From contig JABRWF010000003.1 of NCBI GenBank assembly GCA_018343915.1, positions 5,208,001 through 5,272,000 on the forward strand: 64,000 nucleotides of DNA, read 5' to 3'. The notes beneath the pieces are model-generated. The model worked only from the letters and a program-made list of their open reading frames with translations. It was not told the origin of the DNA and searched no databases. The DNA is from Agroathelia rolfsii. Taxonomy: Eukaryota; Basidiomycota; Agaricomycetes; Amylocorticiales; Amylocorticiaceae. Position 1 is the first letter of the stretch, and every line of letters begins with the position of its first letter. This document shows positions 52,221 through 62,130 of this stretch, in pieces. Position numbers and translations under genes: made by a program.

Positions 52221-53587
52221 ATGGCTTCGTCACCACCATCATCTCCCCAGGTCGATTATGCACAAGAAATCTCTGAGCTGGTGGATCAACTCTCCCTTGA
52301 GCCTGAACGAGAGCCTGCTGCATCAGAGATCGGGGGTATGCCAAACACGCCTGAAATCTCATGCCATCGAACCAAGTCTTGACTCTGAAACTATTCCACT
52401 CTGTCGTATAAAATGCTAGTATTACAGTCTATCTATGGAGACGAAGCGATCCGTCTTTGGCGCCCTTCTGCTGATCACCCAATCAGTCCACCAGCCCACA
52501 AGGACACAATCCGTTACGAGGCACGATTAAAGTAGGTTATCTGCTTCAGAGAGCATTCAACAAGCAAGCGGTGGAGATAATGACAGACTAGAAGCCCCCC
52601 ATGACACAGTAGTCATCAGAGTACTGGTCTCCTTACCACCATCTTATCCTGCAACTGCCCCTCCTCAGCTCCAACTGCTGGATAAGTATATAGGTAAGCA
52701 ATCATCCCCAGATATGGTCATGCATATATATGTAACATAAATCCTTTCGTAGGACCATTCTCTGTCGATTCCTCCATTTTTGGGAGTACACTCAGGACCT
52801 ATATATCAATCAATGGCGTGGAATGGACGGCCGACACCGTCTGTGTCTTTGATGGTCTCCAAAATGTTATTGAACGCTGCACCGCCTGGTATGAAGACAA
52901 ACTCAGCAGAGAGAAAGCGGGGGATCTTGTCCGAGAAGAAGAGAAAGAGAAACACCATGAAGGAACACCTACCTCGGCGCAAGACAGTATTTCGATTTCC
53001 CCTACCCCAAGTCCAGTGCCGGCGTTGATGCCTGATGGAATCCAAATCATCGAGACCGAGCCTATAGTAGATAGGAAAAGTTCGTTCGTTGGTCGTGCAT
53101 GTCATATCGTAGATCCCTTCCAGGTCGGTCATTCTAACATATCATATCTTCGACATCAGTTGACTAAACATGATTTTTTTACCATAGGTTCCTCTTATCC
53201 TAAATTACTTACAATCTGACCGACGCATAGCCCGGGCAGCACATCCTATAATCAACGCATGGAGGTGCCAAGTCAACGGTGTTGTTCATCAAGATAATGA
53301 TGACGACGGCGAGACTGCTGCTGGCGGTCGCTTGGCGCATCTACTCCAGATACTCGTTAGTTTTCTCTACGATTTATTACCGTCATGAGCCTCTTCTCAC
53401 AGCTCGATAGGAGGTCAATAATGTCCTAGTGGTAGTAACTCGCTATTGGGGCGGCATACATCTTGGCCCTGATCGCTTTAAGCATATCAACCAAGCGGCT
53501 CGAAATGCCCTCGAAGCGGGAGGGTTCCTAGAGGCCGAAGATAACAGTAATTCTCGGAAACATCCAGCAAGGGGGAGGAAGAAATGA
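52221..53587 (+). CDS. YIH1: IMPACT/Yih1 family protein (RWD plus UPF0029 domains)
   Basis: Binds Gcn1 and thereby restrains Gcn2, the kinase that signals amino-acid shortage. The start is ATG at 52221 (MASSPPSSP). After an acidic N-terminus an intron (GTATGC..CTAG) joins EIG to VLQSIYGDEAIRLW, the opening of the RWD domain (about residues 40-160; VLVSLPPSYPATAPPQLQLL). A charged linker follows, with a KEKHHEG stretch and Ser/Pro-rich part. The C-terminal IMPACT domain shows DRKSSFVGRACHIVDPFQ, ARAAHPIINAWRC, VLVVVTRYWGGIHLGPDRFK and HINQAARNALEAGGF. It ends ARGRKK at TGA 53585-53587. Length is about 340 residues in six or so exons. Both expected domains are present. Confidence 0.93.
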
Positions 53588-53907
53588 ATAACACTCTGTA
53601 CTCGTGTGACTTGGATTATAAAAGAAAATCAAATTGGTATATCTAATTAGGATGTTATGCATTCATTATTTATGTAATATGATTCTTGAATATCAAGTGC
53701 ATGGCCTCTATCTCTCTGCAGTGTAGTAGAGGTAGAGGACAGATGATATGCATCTCGGCTAACGGCGGCGGCAGGACTTGTCCCGGTCGGCTAGAGAAGA
53801 AGCCCACATTATAATAACTGACGACATCATTGAGTTGAGCTCACCGGACCAGCCAGCTCTCCACTCGTCCTCTCTGTCTCCAACGCTCACGAACACTCTT
53901 ATAAACC
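53588..53907. other. Intergenic, promoter of the dehydrogenase gene
   Basis: A 320-base gap between two plus-strand genes, holding the IMPACT 3' UTR and the dehydrogenase promoter. No further gene is visible. Confidence 0.55.
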
Positions 53908-56217
53908 ATGCGTTGGTCAAGTCCTTCCGCTCGTGCAACGTCTGTGCTTTGGTCACAACGCCGTGTTTCACCGGCACATCTACCCCGGTCCCTGTATATC
54001 AGAATGGCAAGCAGTGCTGCTAGCGCGGTATGTTTGTGCATCTTTTTCTTCTTCTTGATGATATAATGCGAATAGAGTGTTGATTTTCTGTTGCTCATAG
54101 TTTGGCCTGAAAGAGTCTAGTTTAATCAAGACACAAGGCTTTATTGGCGGTAAATGGGTCGATGCCAAGGATGGAGGCATCATTCCTGTTACAAGTGAGT
54201 CTATATCTTGTATTTCCTGAGTCTGCCCTTTCTGACATGCGACGTAGATCCTTCGAACAACCAGGAGCTCGGCACTGTCCCGGAGATGGGCGTGGCCGAA
54301 ACACAGGAGGCGATTGAAGCCGCACACAAGGCATTTGAGACCTGGAGCAAAACATCGGCCAAGACGAGACATGACCTCTTGCTCAAGCTGTTTGGATTGA
54401 TGCATGAGCATCATGAAGACCTTGCACGCATCATGGTCGGTCACTGCTTGTGCACTATAACAATTCCGTCTCCTAACAAAACAGTTTTTATCAGACACTT
54501 GAGAACGGAAAAACGCTCGCGGAAGCCAAGGTAACGTTGTTTTTATGTCTGTCAAAAATATTCGATGTTTGATTTTTTTTTTTAACCAATGCAATAGGCT
54601 GAGAACACGTATAGCGCATCATTCCTGGAGGTAAGTTGCATTTAATAATGTATTACATCGCTCAAGCATCAACTAACTTTCGGAGCTGTAGTGGTTTGGT
54701 AAGTTAACATTAGATAATGACATTTGACTGCCGGCAGCTCATTGAAACACCTTAGCTGAGGAGGCCGTTCGTGCATATGGATGTAAGATACAGATGTTTG
54801 CATGGTGTCCGAGACTCGTGCTTAAAACTGGATTCAATCTATAGTGCATATCCCGGCTCCCCTCCCGAACGTGCGAAATGTAACCATCAAGCAGCCCGTT
54901 GGTAAGTAAATTACCACGCATCGCCATGAATATTCCGTATTAACATTTTAATAGGTGTCGTGTTAGTATCCAGACTTGATACTGGCTTATTTGTCATCCT
55001 GACTATTGATTAGTTCTATTCTTACACCATGGAACTTCCCTTCGGCTATGATCACGCGCAAGCTTGCTGCTGCTCTTGCGGCAGGCTGCACGGCCGTCAT
55101 AAAGCCCCCACCAGAAACACCCTACTCTGCTCTCGCAATTACCGAGGTATGTCTACAAAATCAACTGTGATTGTAAAGAGTGATCCTAAAAAAGAATTGG
55201 AATGGTAGCTTGCTCGCAGAGCCGGCTTCCCTGACGGCGTCATCAACGTTATTACGACTCAGAAAAATGTGAACCAGGTTGGTAAGGAGATGTGCGAAAA
55301 TAAGATCGTCAAGAAGGTTTCCTTTACTGGCTCCACGCCCGTCGCCAAGATTATCGCTGGGTTGTCGGCCAGTACACTGAAGAAGTCAGTCCCACAATTC
55401 AACCCGAATGTCTTTATCTTACTTTTCCCCATAACAACAGAGTGTCTATCGAAGCCGGGGGTAACGCACCATTCATCGTATTCGGTGATGCCGATATTGA
55501 ACAGGCTGTTGATGGCGCCATCGCGTCCAAGTTCCGCCAAACAGGCCAGACTTGCGTGTGCGCAAACAGGATCTTTGTCCATTCTTCGGTGTATGCGGAT
55601 TTCGCCTCCCGTCTGGCCGAGAAGGTCGCTGCATTTAAAGTTGGCGATGGTCTTGACCCGTCAACGTGAGCTCCGGTTTTTGACCTCCCGCTGTTTGCGA
55701 ATCTAATCTCTTCCGTTCTTTTTTTTTTAGAACACACGGCCCCTTGATCCACTCCCGCGCAGTGGAAAAGACACAACGACATGTCGACTCGGCCATCGCA
55801 CAGGGCGCACAGGTGCTCGTCGGTGGCTCCAAGCCATCTGCAGACTCCGGCCTGACCGGCTCGTTCTTCATGCCAACCGTGCTTTCCGACGTCTCGCTCG
55901 AGGCACTCCACAACGACGAGGAGACGTTCGGCCCGCTCGCGGCGCTGACCAAGTTCGAGACGGAGGAAGAGGTGCTCCGGTACGCGAACAACACCGACGT
56001 CGGTCTCGCGGGCTATTTCTTCTCGCGCGACATCGGGCGTGTGTGGCGCGTGGCGGAGGCGCTGCAGGTGGGTATGGTAGGTACCAACACCGGGTTGATC
56101 AGCCACGCGACGATTCCGTTTGGAGGTATCAAGGAGAGCGGACTGGGTCGTGAGGGTGGAAGCACAGGGCTTGATGAATATATGAACATCAAGCTCATTG
56201 CGTTTGGCGGTATCTAA
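53908..56217 (+). CDS. Succinate-semialdehyde dehydrogenase
   Basis: Oxidises succinate semialdehyde to succinate with NAD(P)+, the last step of the GABA shunt. The start is ATG at 53908. The first 39 residues are Arg/Ser-rich with no acidic residue ([19 protein letters not shown]), a good mitochondrial presequence; an internal Met (MASSAAS) could make a cytosolic form. Family motifs: [81 protein letters not shown] with the catalytic Glu, [10 protein letters not shown] with the catalytic Cys, and [25 protein letters not shown]. Length is about 530 residues. The gene is cut into more than a dozen exons; two of them are only 7 bases long (54692-54698 and 54955-54961) and are needed to keep frame and motifs. 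A long antisense frame at 55414-56274 is a shadow. Confidence 0.95.
54692..54698 (+). other. 7-base microexon in the dehydrogenase gene
   Basis: The exon TGGTTTG sits between an acceptor (CTGTAG) and a donor (GTAAGT), with introns of 61 and 57 bases. It supplies WF and the first base of Ala in [15 protein letters not shown], where the family has the same residues. Confidence 0.88.
54955..54961 (+). other. Second 7-base microexon in the dehydrogenase gene
   Basis: The exon GTGTCGT lies between TAATAG and GTTAGT, with introns of 53 and 52 bases. It completes [16 protein letters not shown] in frame. Skipping it would shift the frame before the NAD-binding region. Confidence 0.82.
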
Positions 56218-56417
56218 AAGATTTATCGTCATTTTTTTTTTCCTGTTGTATGCATGAATCATCTCGCGTCGCATTTACTCATGTTTGTTTTCATTTTTCA
56301 TCATATGTTTTCACAATCAAATGTAGTACTATTACACACATCTCTTTGGATGCAAGAAGAAAGCATCACATGACAATATTCGTGATATACTTCTCAACAG
56401 TCGAGATCACATACTTG

Positions 56418-57518
56418 TTACCAAGTGCAACCCGGATCCACCACTGACAAATTGCTGAATGAGTCTGGCAAGAGGGTCTCGTCGAGTTCTATCTGCGCAA
56501 TCGTACTGAGGTTTTGAGCAACGACAAGGTGATCACTATCTGGAGCGATCAAATCCGAGCTTTCAGGACTTTCTGGAATAGTGTGTATGCGCCAGCTGAG
56601 ATCGTCCATGGAAGTTATAGCAGGCTGACGCATATGTCTGCCATGGTATGGGCGGCTTCTACGGGTACTAGTAGAAAAGGCAGCATTCGGGCGGGCGCTC
56701 AGCGTAGGGTATGGGCAAGAGGTACTGCGGGCAGTGCTTGTTTTCTGTGTCTGTGGTGTCCATCTCTTCTGGGTTGCGAGACTGTCATCAGCGTTGTCTC
56801 TCTCGATTTCCATGCCATCCTCTTCTGCTACGTCTACTCGGCGGGTCAAGTTGATCATGCTCCATCGGCCTTGTCTTGCCTTCGACCGATAAAATGAAGG
56901 GCTGGAAGCAAGGTCGTTTGAAGGGCATGCGGTTCTAGCTGACATGGTAGATGATGGTGCTAGGGTCTGCTGTATCAGCTGCCGCCTCGTCCTCATTACC
57001 TTCGGGGCCGGGGGAGGAGTTGGAAGAATATGGAGGGGTACGAGCGTCGCCACCGATCCCGCCTTACCAGCATTGATGGCATGTATGGGTATATTTTGGT
57101 CAATGTCCACCGCAACAGTAATGCCAACCCTTTCTTCAATATCCTTTCTGATATCGCGTTCGCTGCGCAGCTTTCCTACATGAATTTTTTGCGAATGTGT
57201 GAGGCGTCTGTTCAGCTTGTCAGCCACATCCACAAGCTGATCACGCGTCATGCAGACGAGATCAGCATGGCAGCAGAACGGCAAGGATTCTGAAGAAGGC
57301 ATGGAAGTGATGATGACTGCAGAAGAATGAGGGGATGGAGCGTCTGACTGAAAAGCAACAAAAGACGACGGTTTTTTCGATGGGGGATACGACGCTCGAC
57401 GCTGGCGATTGGGCGTACACAGGTAGTGTGATGATCTGAGCATATTAATCCATCGCTTGCGTATCGGAGTACAAGTCTTGCTAAGCTCGGGAGAGGAGTC
57501 TTTGAGGACTTTGGGCAT
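56418..57518 (-). CDS. Unknown protein, single long exon
   Basis: I do not recognise a family. A 366-codon frame opens with ATG at 57516-57518 (MPKVLKDSSPELS) and shows no need for splicing. The protein is basic and Ser/Thr/Pro-rich for much of its length and looks largely disordered. One segment (about residues 90-135: RDQLVDVADKLNRRLTHSQK followed by RSERDIRKDIEERVG) is helical and charged and could pack as a short coiled coil. There is no signal peptide or membrane helix. The C-terminal 60 residues turn acidic. It converges with the dehydrogenase gene (200-base gap) and diverges from the channel gene. Length and in-frame purity over 1.1 kb make a real gene likely. Confidence 0.65.
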   Translation of the reverse strand: MPKVLKDSSPELSKTCTPIRKRWINMLRSSHYLCTPNRQRRASYPPSKKPSSFVAFQSDAPSPHSSAVIITSMPSSESLPFCCHADLVCMTRDQLVDVADKLNRRLTHSQKIHVGKLRSERDIRKDIEERVGITVAVDIDQNIPIHAINAGKAGSVATLVPLHILPTPPPAPKVMRTRRQLIQQTLAPSSTMSARTACPSNDLASSPSFYRSKARQGRWSMINLTRRVDVAEEDGMEIERDNADDSLATQKRWTPQTQKTSTARSTSCPYPTLSARPNAAFSTSTRRSRPYHGRHMRQPAITSMDDLSWRIHTIPESPESSDLIAPDSDHLVVAQNLSTIAQIELDETLLPDSFSNLSVVDPGCTW

Positions 57519-58033
57519 AGTGCGATAGCTAGGGGAAGAAGATATGTGAAAGGAAGCAGAAGAGGGAGGTTGTTATATACGCAGTGTATGCGGCTGACGA
57601 GCTGGTCAGAGCTGTACTGGCTGACCAGGATAACAAAAATAGAAGGGGGAAAAAAACGACATGTCAATAATATTCTGCCAGCCACTATGTTGTTGATCTG
57701 CATATGTGCTCGGAGGCAGTAAGCAACAGTTTGGGCACAATTCGAATTATTGAGGGAGTTATAACTAGGGTATTGCTTGTCAATGTTAGCATCTTTCAGA
57801 CCATGGCTCAGTTAATGTAATCCCTCCTGTGGGGATGGCGAAACAATGGACATTGAGTAGATGATAGACAGGATCGAGTAGTAAAAGTAATGATGATAAT
57901 GTCGAGTAAGTTAGTAGTTATGATCACGTGGACGGAAAGAGGGAGAGGTGATGATGATGCTTACGTCAGCGATGCCCGCCCACTGGCGTTCATGGCGCTC
58001 TCGTTGTTGTGAAGAGCAGCAGCAAGCAGCACA
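57519..58033. promoter_or_regulatory. Divergent promoter region, unknown protein and channel gene
   Basis: A 515-base gap between divergent start codons. It contains a TCACGTGGAC site (about 57924-57933), an E-box-like CACGTG motif, and TGATGA-type triplets near 57948. No gene is visible. Confidence 0.5.
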
Positions 58034-61000
58034 ATGTCCCTCGTCCATCATCTTCTGCTGCTCCTGCTAGCTGCAGTATCACTTCTCCTCTCACCTGCTG
58101 CTGCTCAGCCAGCGCAACCTGTCTTTTCGGCCAACTGTTTTACTGGAAATGCATCCCAGCAACTCTCCATCTCCTCTGTCTACGCCCAGATCGTTGACCG
58201 ACCCGACGGTTCTGGCAGATTCATGGACTTTACCCTCCTTGGAACAAGCCCTCAGCAAATAATTGCTACTGCAAATGATACCGGTCGTGCTGGTTCGTCT
58301 GGTTTCCCCCTTTTTATTGTTCATGATCAACTTCAAAGCATCCTATTTATTTAGCCACCTTATTCACGACGTCATACGTGCTCACTGTGGGCATCTATAG
58401 CAACAGAACCTTCCTATGCGATTTTGTAACGCACCCCTCCTCAGTATCTAATGTCTCAAATGCGGGTGGCAATACTGGTTACTGTCCTATCCCCGCTGGG
58501 GACTTTGGTCTCTCGACTTCGGTCCCATGGAACAGCGATCATGAACTTACCACTATCATGACTGAAATACAGGCAGAGGATCCGTACAGCAACCAAATCT
58601 TGTGCGTCAGTATTTACACCACACCTCTCGACCCAAACAGCCAGTCGTCCTATGGAAAAGCGATCATCATTTTTTGGGCAACTGTTGGTCTGGCCATAGG
58701 ATACTGGTTGATTGTTGGGATTGCCCGTATCGTCTCTGCCTTTGGCCGAGGTGTGCATCGCGGACCTGGGCTATGGAGCAAAGTGAAGGTGGGAGGCTAT
58801 ATTCTCGCGAGTGCTATCAGCGGAGAGCGCTTAGCTACCTCACCTGCCCTTATGCGGTTCTGTGAGTAACTCTGGCCTATTTCCTCAGTCCTATTTCCTC
58901 ATATCACGCGTCAGGCACACCCTCCATGCGTGATATTATATTTCATACCCAATGGTGCACGGCAGTAGCCATGGTTGCCGTCGAATGGCCTAATTTCATA
59001 TGTAAGCAGGTTTTGAACACAGCTCCGCTTCTCTTATCTAATGCTCTGGTTTCAGATCCTCTCATGTCTCAGACTGCCTGGGCAATGCTTTCATACAGCA
59101 AGTACTTCATGTTTCGTATATATCGCATTTACTTACTTTGGTAACAGACATCACCGTCACTGCAAACCATCCTCCCCATTACAATCCCCTCGCTATCGCG
59201 CCTTATAACCCACCTTCTGATTTCGCAGATCAAATGTCTGACCCAAGCTCTGTTATCTATATGAACACATCTCTCCCCAATACTTTCTTCATGTTGCCGT
59301 CGAATTCAAGCGAAGGAATTGAACGCTTTGCTTACACTATTGGTGTACGGCCACAGGATCTCTTTGGCATCTGTATGGCCCTCTTCCTCGCTATCGTCGC
59401 TGCTTGTGTTTGCATTAGTCTATTTATTTGGGCTATCGACTGCTTTGGAGACATCATTGGCTCCCTTCATTCGCATGCCGTCAGCAGTGGGCGAGAAACG
59501 CCGCCCGCTACCGCAGCCATGATGTCGCCGACACCACGCAGCCCACGATGGTCCCTAGCTGGCAAAGATTATCTCGAATCTGCAGGAAACATTTCCCAAT
59601 CGCCAGATGAAAGTCGTTCAAACAATGGTCATCTGGGCTTTGGGAGGCTTACGACCACTAAGATTCACAAGACATCTCGAAAGCATTGGTGGTGGAAACT
59701 TCGCTCGGATGGAAGTTCTTTCCACTGGGATGTACTTCATGGGAATCTTGTACGGATTCTTGTCTGGTTCCATCTTCCCGTGACGCTCTTCTCGTCATAT
59801 CAATTCACGCTGTTCAAGTCGGGCACAGCAGGCGCCGGTAGTCTGACACTGGCCGTCTTTTCATTCGCCATCATTTCCATCATCATACCCGTCATCTTGG
59901 TATACCGCTTGAAGACGACCAGCACGAACAAGCTATACGATGAAACACGCACGTTGTTGTTCTTAGGACCGCTCTACAATCATTATCGCCATGGTTCTCA
60001 ACTCTTTGCTTCACTTCTTTTCGCCACTAACATCGCGTTTGGTCTTGTGATTGGGTGTGGGCAGAGTAGTGGCACGGTGCAGGCAATCGTGATTTTGGTA
60101 ATTGAGATTGCCTCTGCGCTTGTAACGAGTATTTGGCTCCCATGGGGCTCTGGTGCGAGTATGGGCCTGATCAGCTTCTTGTTCTGTGTTGCGCGGATTG
60201 TAGTTGCTGTGTTACTCGTGATCCTGACGCCTGCAGTAAGTCTTTCCCCAATACTGTATATCATTTCATCTTGAAGACTCTATATTTACAGATCAGCATC
60301 GGCTCAAGCGCAGACTCATGGATTGCTTACGGCATCATGGTCGTCCTCGCACTCGTCTACCTAGCTTTTGCGCTCATCCTCGTCCTTAAATTCATTGAGG
60401 CATTCCTACGGATTGTTGCCGGTGTCGGTTTCGACCGCTCGCGGCACGTATCCGACTCAGGCCTCCTCGGTGTGCTATTCCTCATCGGCTGTTGCTCCTC
60501 CCGTCGCTCGCGCTCTTCTTCATCTAAGCGCGCGAAAAAGCAACGTCAGGCGAGTCACCATCCTGGTAGTAGCGCAGGTGGTAGCGGCACCACAAGGCCC
60601 AGATCCGAGTCTTCTATCGGTCTATACAAGCCCCCCAATGGTCAATTCAATCACACCCATCACCATAACGGCTCGCACTTGCCGGGAAGCGCCGCAGGCT
60701 CGACTCATTCTGGTCAACCCGCGTCGGTGCTGAGACCTGAACACGCGCTGCGGCCGTATCACGAGGACAGCGATGACGAGAGCGGGCATATTATGAGCAG
60801 CTGGCAGCTCTTTACGGCTGGCGGCGCAGGTAGACAGGGAGCATACAGCCCCGTCGATGCGACACCACCCAAAGTTGAGGCGACGACTCCCTCGTCCGGT
60901 TTCTCTCGCGTCGGCGGTGGGCGTGCCCATATTGACTCACCCTACGCGATCACGCATGGTCCCGGTGTAGGCATCACCGGCCCCTCGGCGTCGTCTATGA

Positions 61001-61707
61001 CCTCGCAGGATGCCTCGGCCGCTGGTGTTGGAGCCGCATCAACAATCGGCACACGCACGCGCGCAGATTCATCAACGACGCGAAGCCGGTACGACTCTTT
61101 GGCTACGCGGAACTTTGCGCACGCCACTAGCGGAAGTGGCAGTGGTGGATACGATGACTTCCAACCCACGGCTTCACGCACGACCGTAGCGCAGTATCCG
61201 ATGTCAACCCTCCCTGCGGGTGCGATGGCTCCCGCGCATCATGTGCGGACAAAGAGCCAGACGGCGATCGTGGAGCATGCGGTGCCCGTTTTCCGCGCGG
61301 CGGGTCCACCGGCGAGGTTGGCGTCTACCTCGGCTGAGGAGGCTGTCGTGGTGCAACAGCCAAAGCGGAGGTTCTCGGTGTTTGACGACGATGATGATGA
61401 CGAGGACGAGGACGATGATGGGGACGACAATACAGACGGCGGTGGACGAGATTCACATCCGCGCAAGAAGCATTGGTTCCAGCTGCGCAAGACCCGGCGG
61501 CCTAGTGATGGTGATGCAATTGCGCAGCAGCCGCAGGATCTGGGGCCACCGCCGCCCGCGACGGAAGAGGAAGGTGGGGGTGGGGATGGTACTGCTGGCA
61601 CGGGCAGGTCCTTTGTCGTCCTTCGCGAGAGGCGGCCGGGGACGAGCCAGCCCTCAGCAGGTCCGTCGAGTTATCGACCGCCCAGGTCTCCTGCTGGGCA
61701 GTCGTAG
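58034..61707 (+). CDS. TRP-like channel, Flc/Pkd2 family
   Basis: A fungal membrane protein of the Flc (flavin carrier)/Pkd2 group, linked in yeasts to calcium entry, cell-wall upkeep and haem or FAD handling. The start is ATG at 58034 with a signal peptide (LLLLLLAAVSLLL..AAAQP). An extracellular ML-like domain follows (about residues 25-190) with paired Cys and many N-glycosylation sites. At least eight or nine membrane segments come next: IIIFWATVGLAIGYWLIVG, the segment before RIVSAFGRG, ALFLAIVAACVCISLFIWAI, VRILVWFHLPVTLF, LTLAVFSFAIISIIIPVIL, FASLLFATNIAFGLVIG, AIVILVIEIASALV, LISFLFCVARIVVAVLLV and GIMVVLALVYLAFALILV. A cytosolic tail of about 430 residues is disordered, Ser/Gly/His-rich, with an acidic Asp/Glu run near residue 960. 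Six or so exons; small exons between 58860 and 59150 are the least certain. Length is about 1,050 residues. Confidence 0.88.
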
Positions 61708-62130
61708 TTGTCGCGGTATGGTGCCCGACTATCCTATCTGTTCAAAGCGTTCTTTTTACAATGTATCTTGTTTTCTTTTTTCGATTGCATCTAGGTGGTT
61801 TCTTTTCTTCTGTCCATTCCTGCTAACTGGCATTTACGCTCACGGACAAGTAAATTTCCTTAATCTTGAATCTAGCATCATTCTTTATCGATTCCTTCCT
61901 CTTTTCTCTAACAAATGACGATGCGTACACAACAAGGTCGGACTTGTTTGTACAGTAGTAGCTAATTTCTCTTCACTTTTATTATTGCTACAACCCCCAA
62001 AAAATGAGGATATTGTCCAAGGATTTTACATGTAAATGAGTATATAAAACACAAAAAAAAAACCAGCGTTCAGATCGCGGTGGTCCCCCTCATACAGTGG
62101 GGGCGGAAGCGTACCCGGTGAATAACCACC
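61708..62130. other. Convergent 3' intergenic region
   Basis: A 423-base gap between the 3' ends of the channel gene and the minus-strand gene at the right edge. It is AT-rich with short T and A runs and no gene. If the right-edge gene has one more small exon past 62131, it would lie here. Confidence 0.55.

Noticed and set aside
55414..56274. 286-codon minus-strand frame
   Set aside because: It lies antisense to the well-supported dehydrogenase exons; its length follows from GC-rich codons on the other strand.
61220..61918. 232-codon plus-strand frame
   Set aside because: A shadow of the channel's disordered C-terminal tail, with Arg-rich composition typical of a shifted frame.
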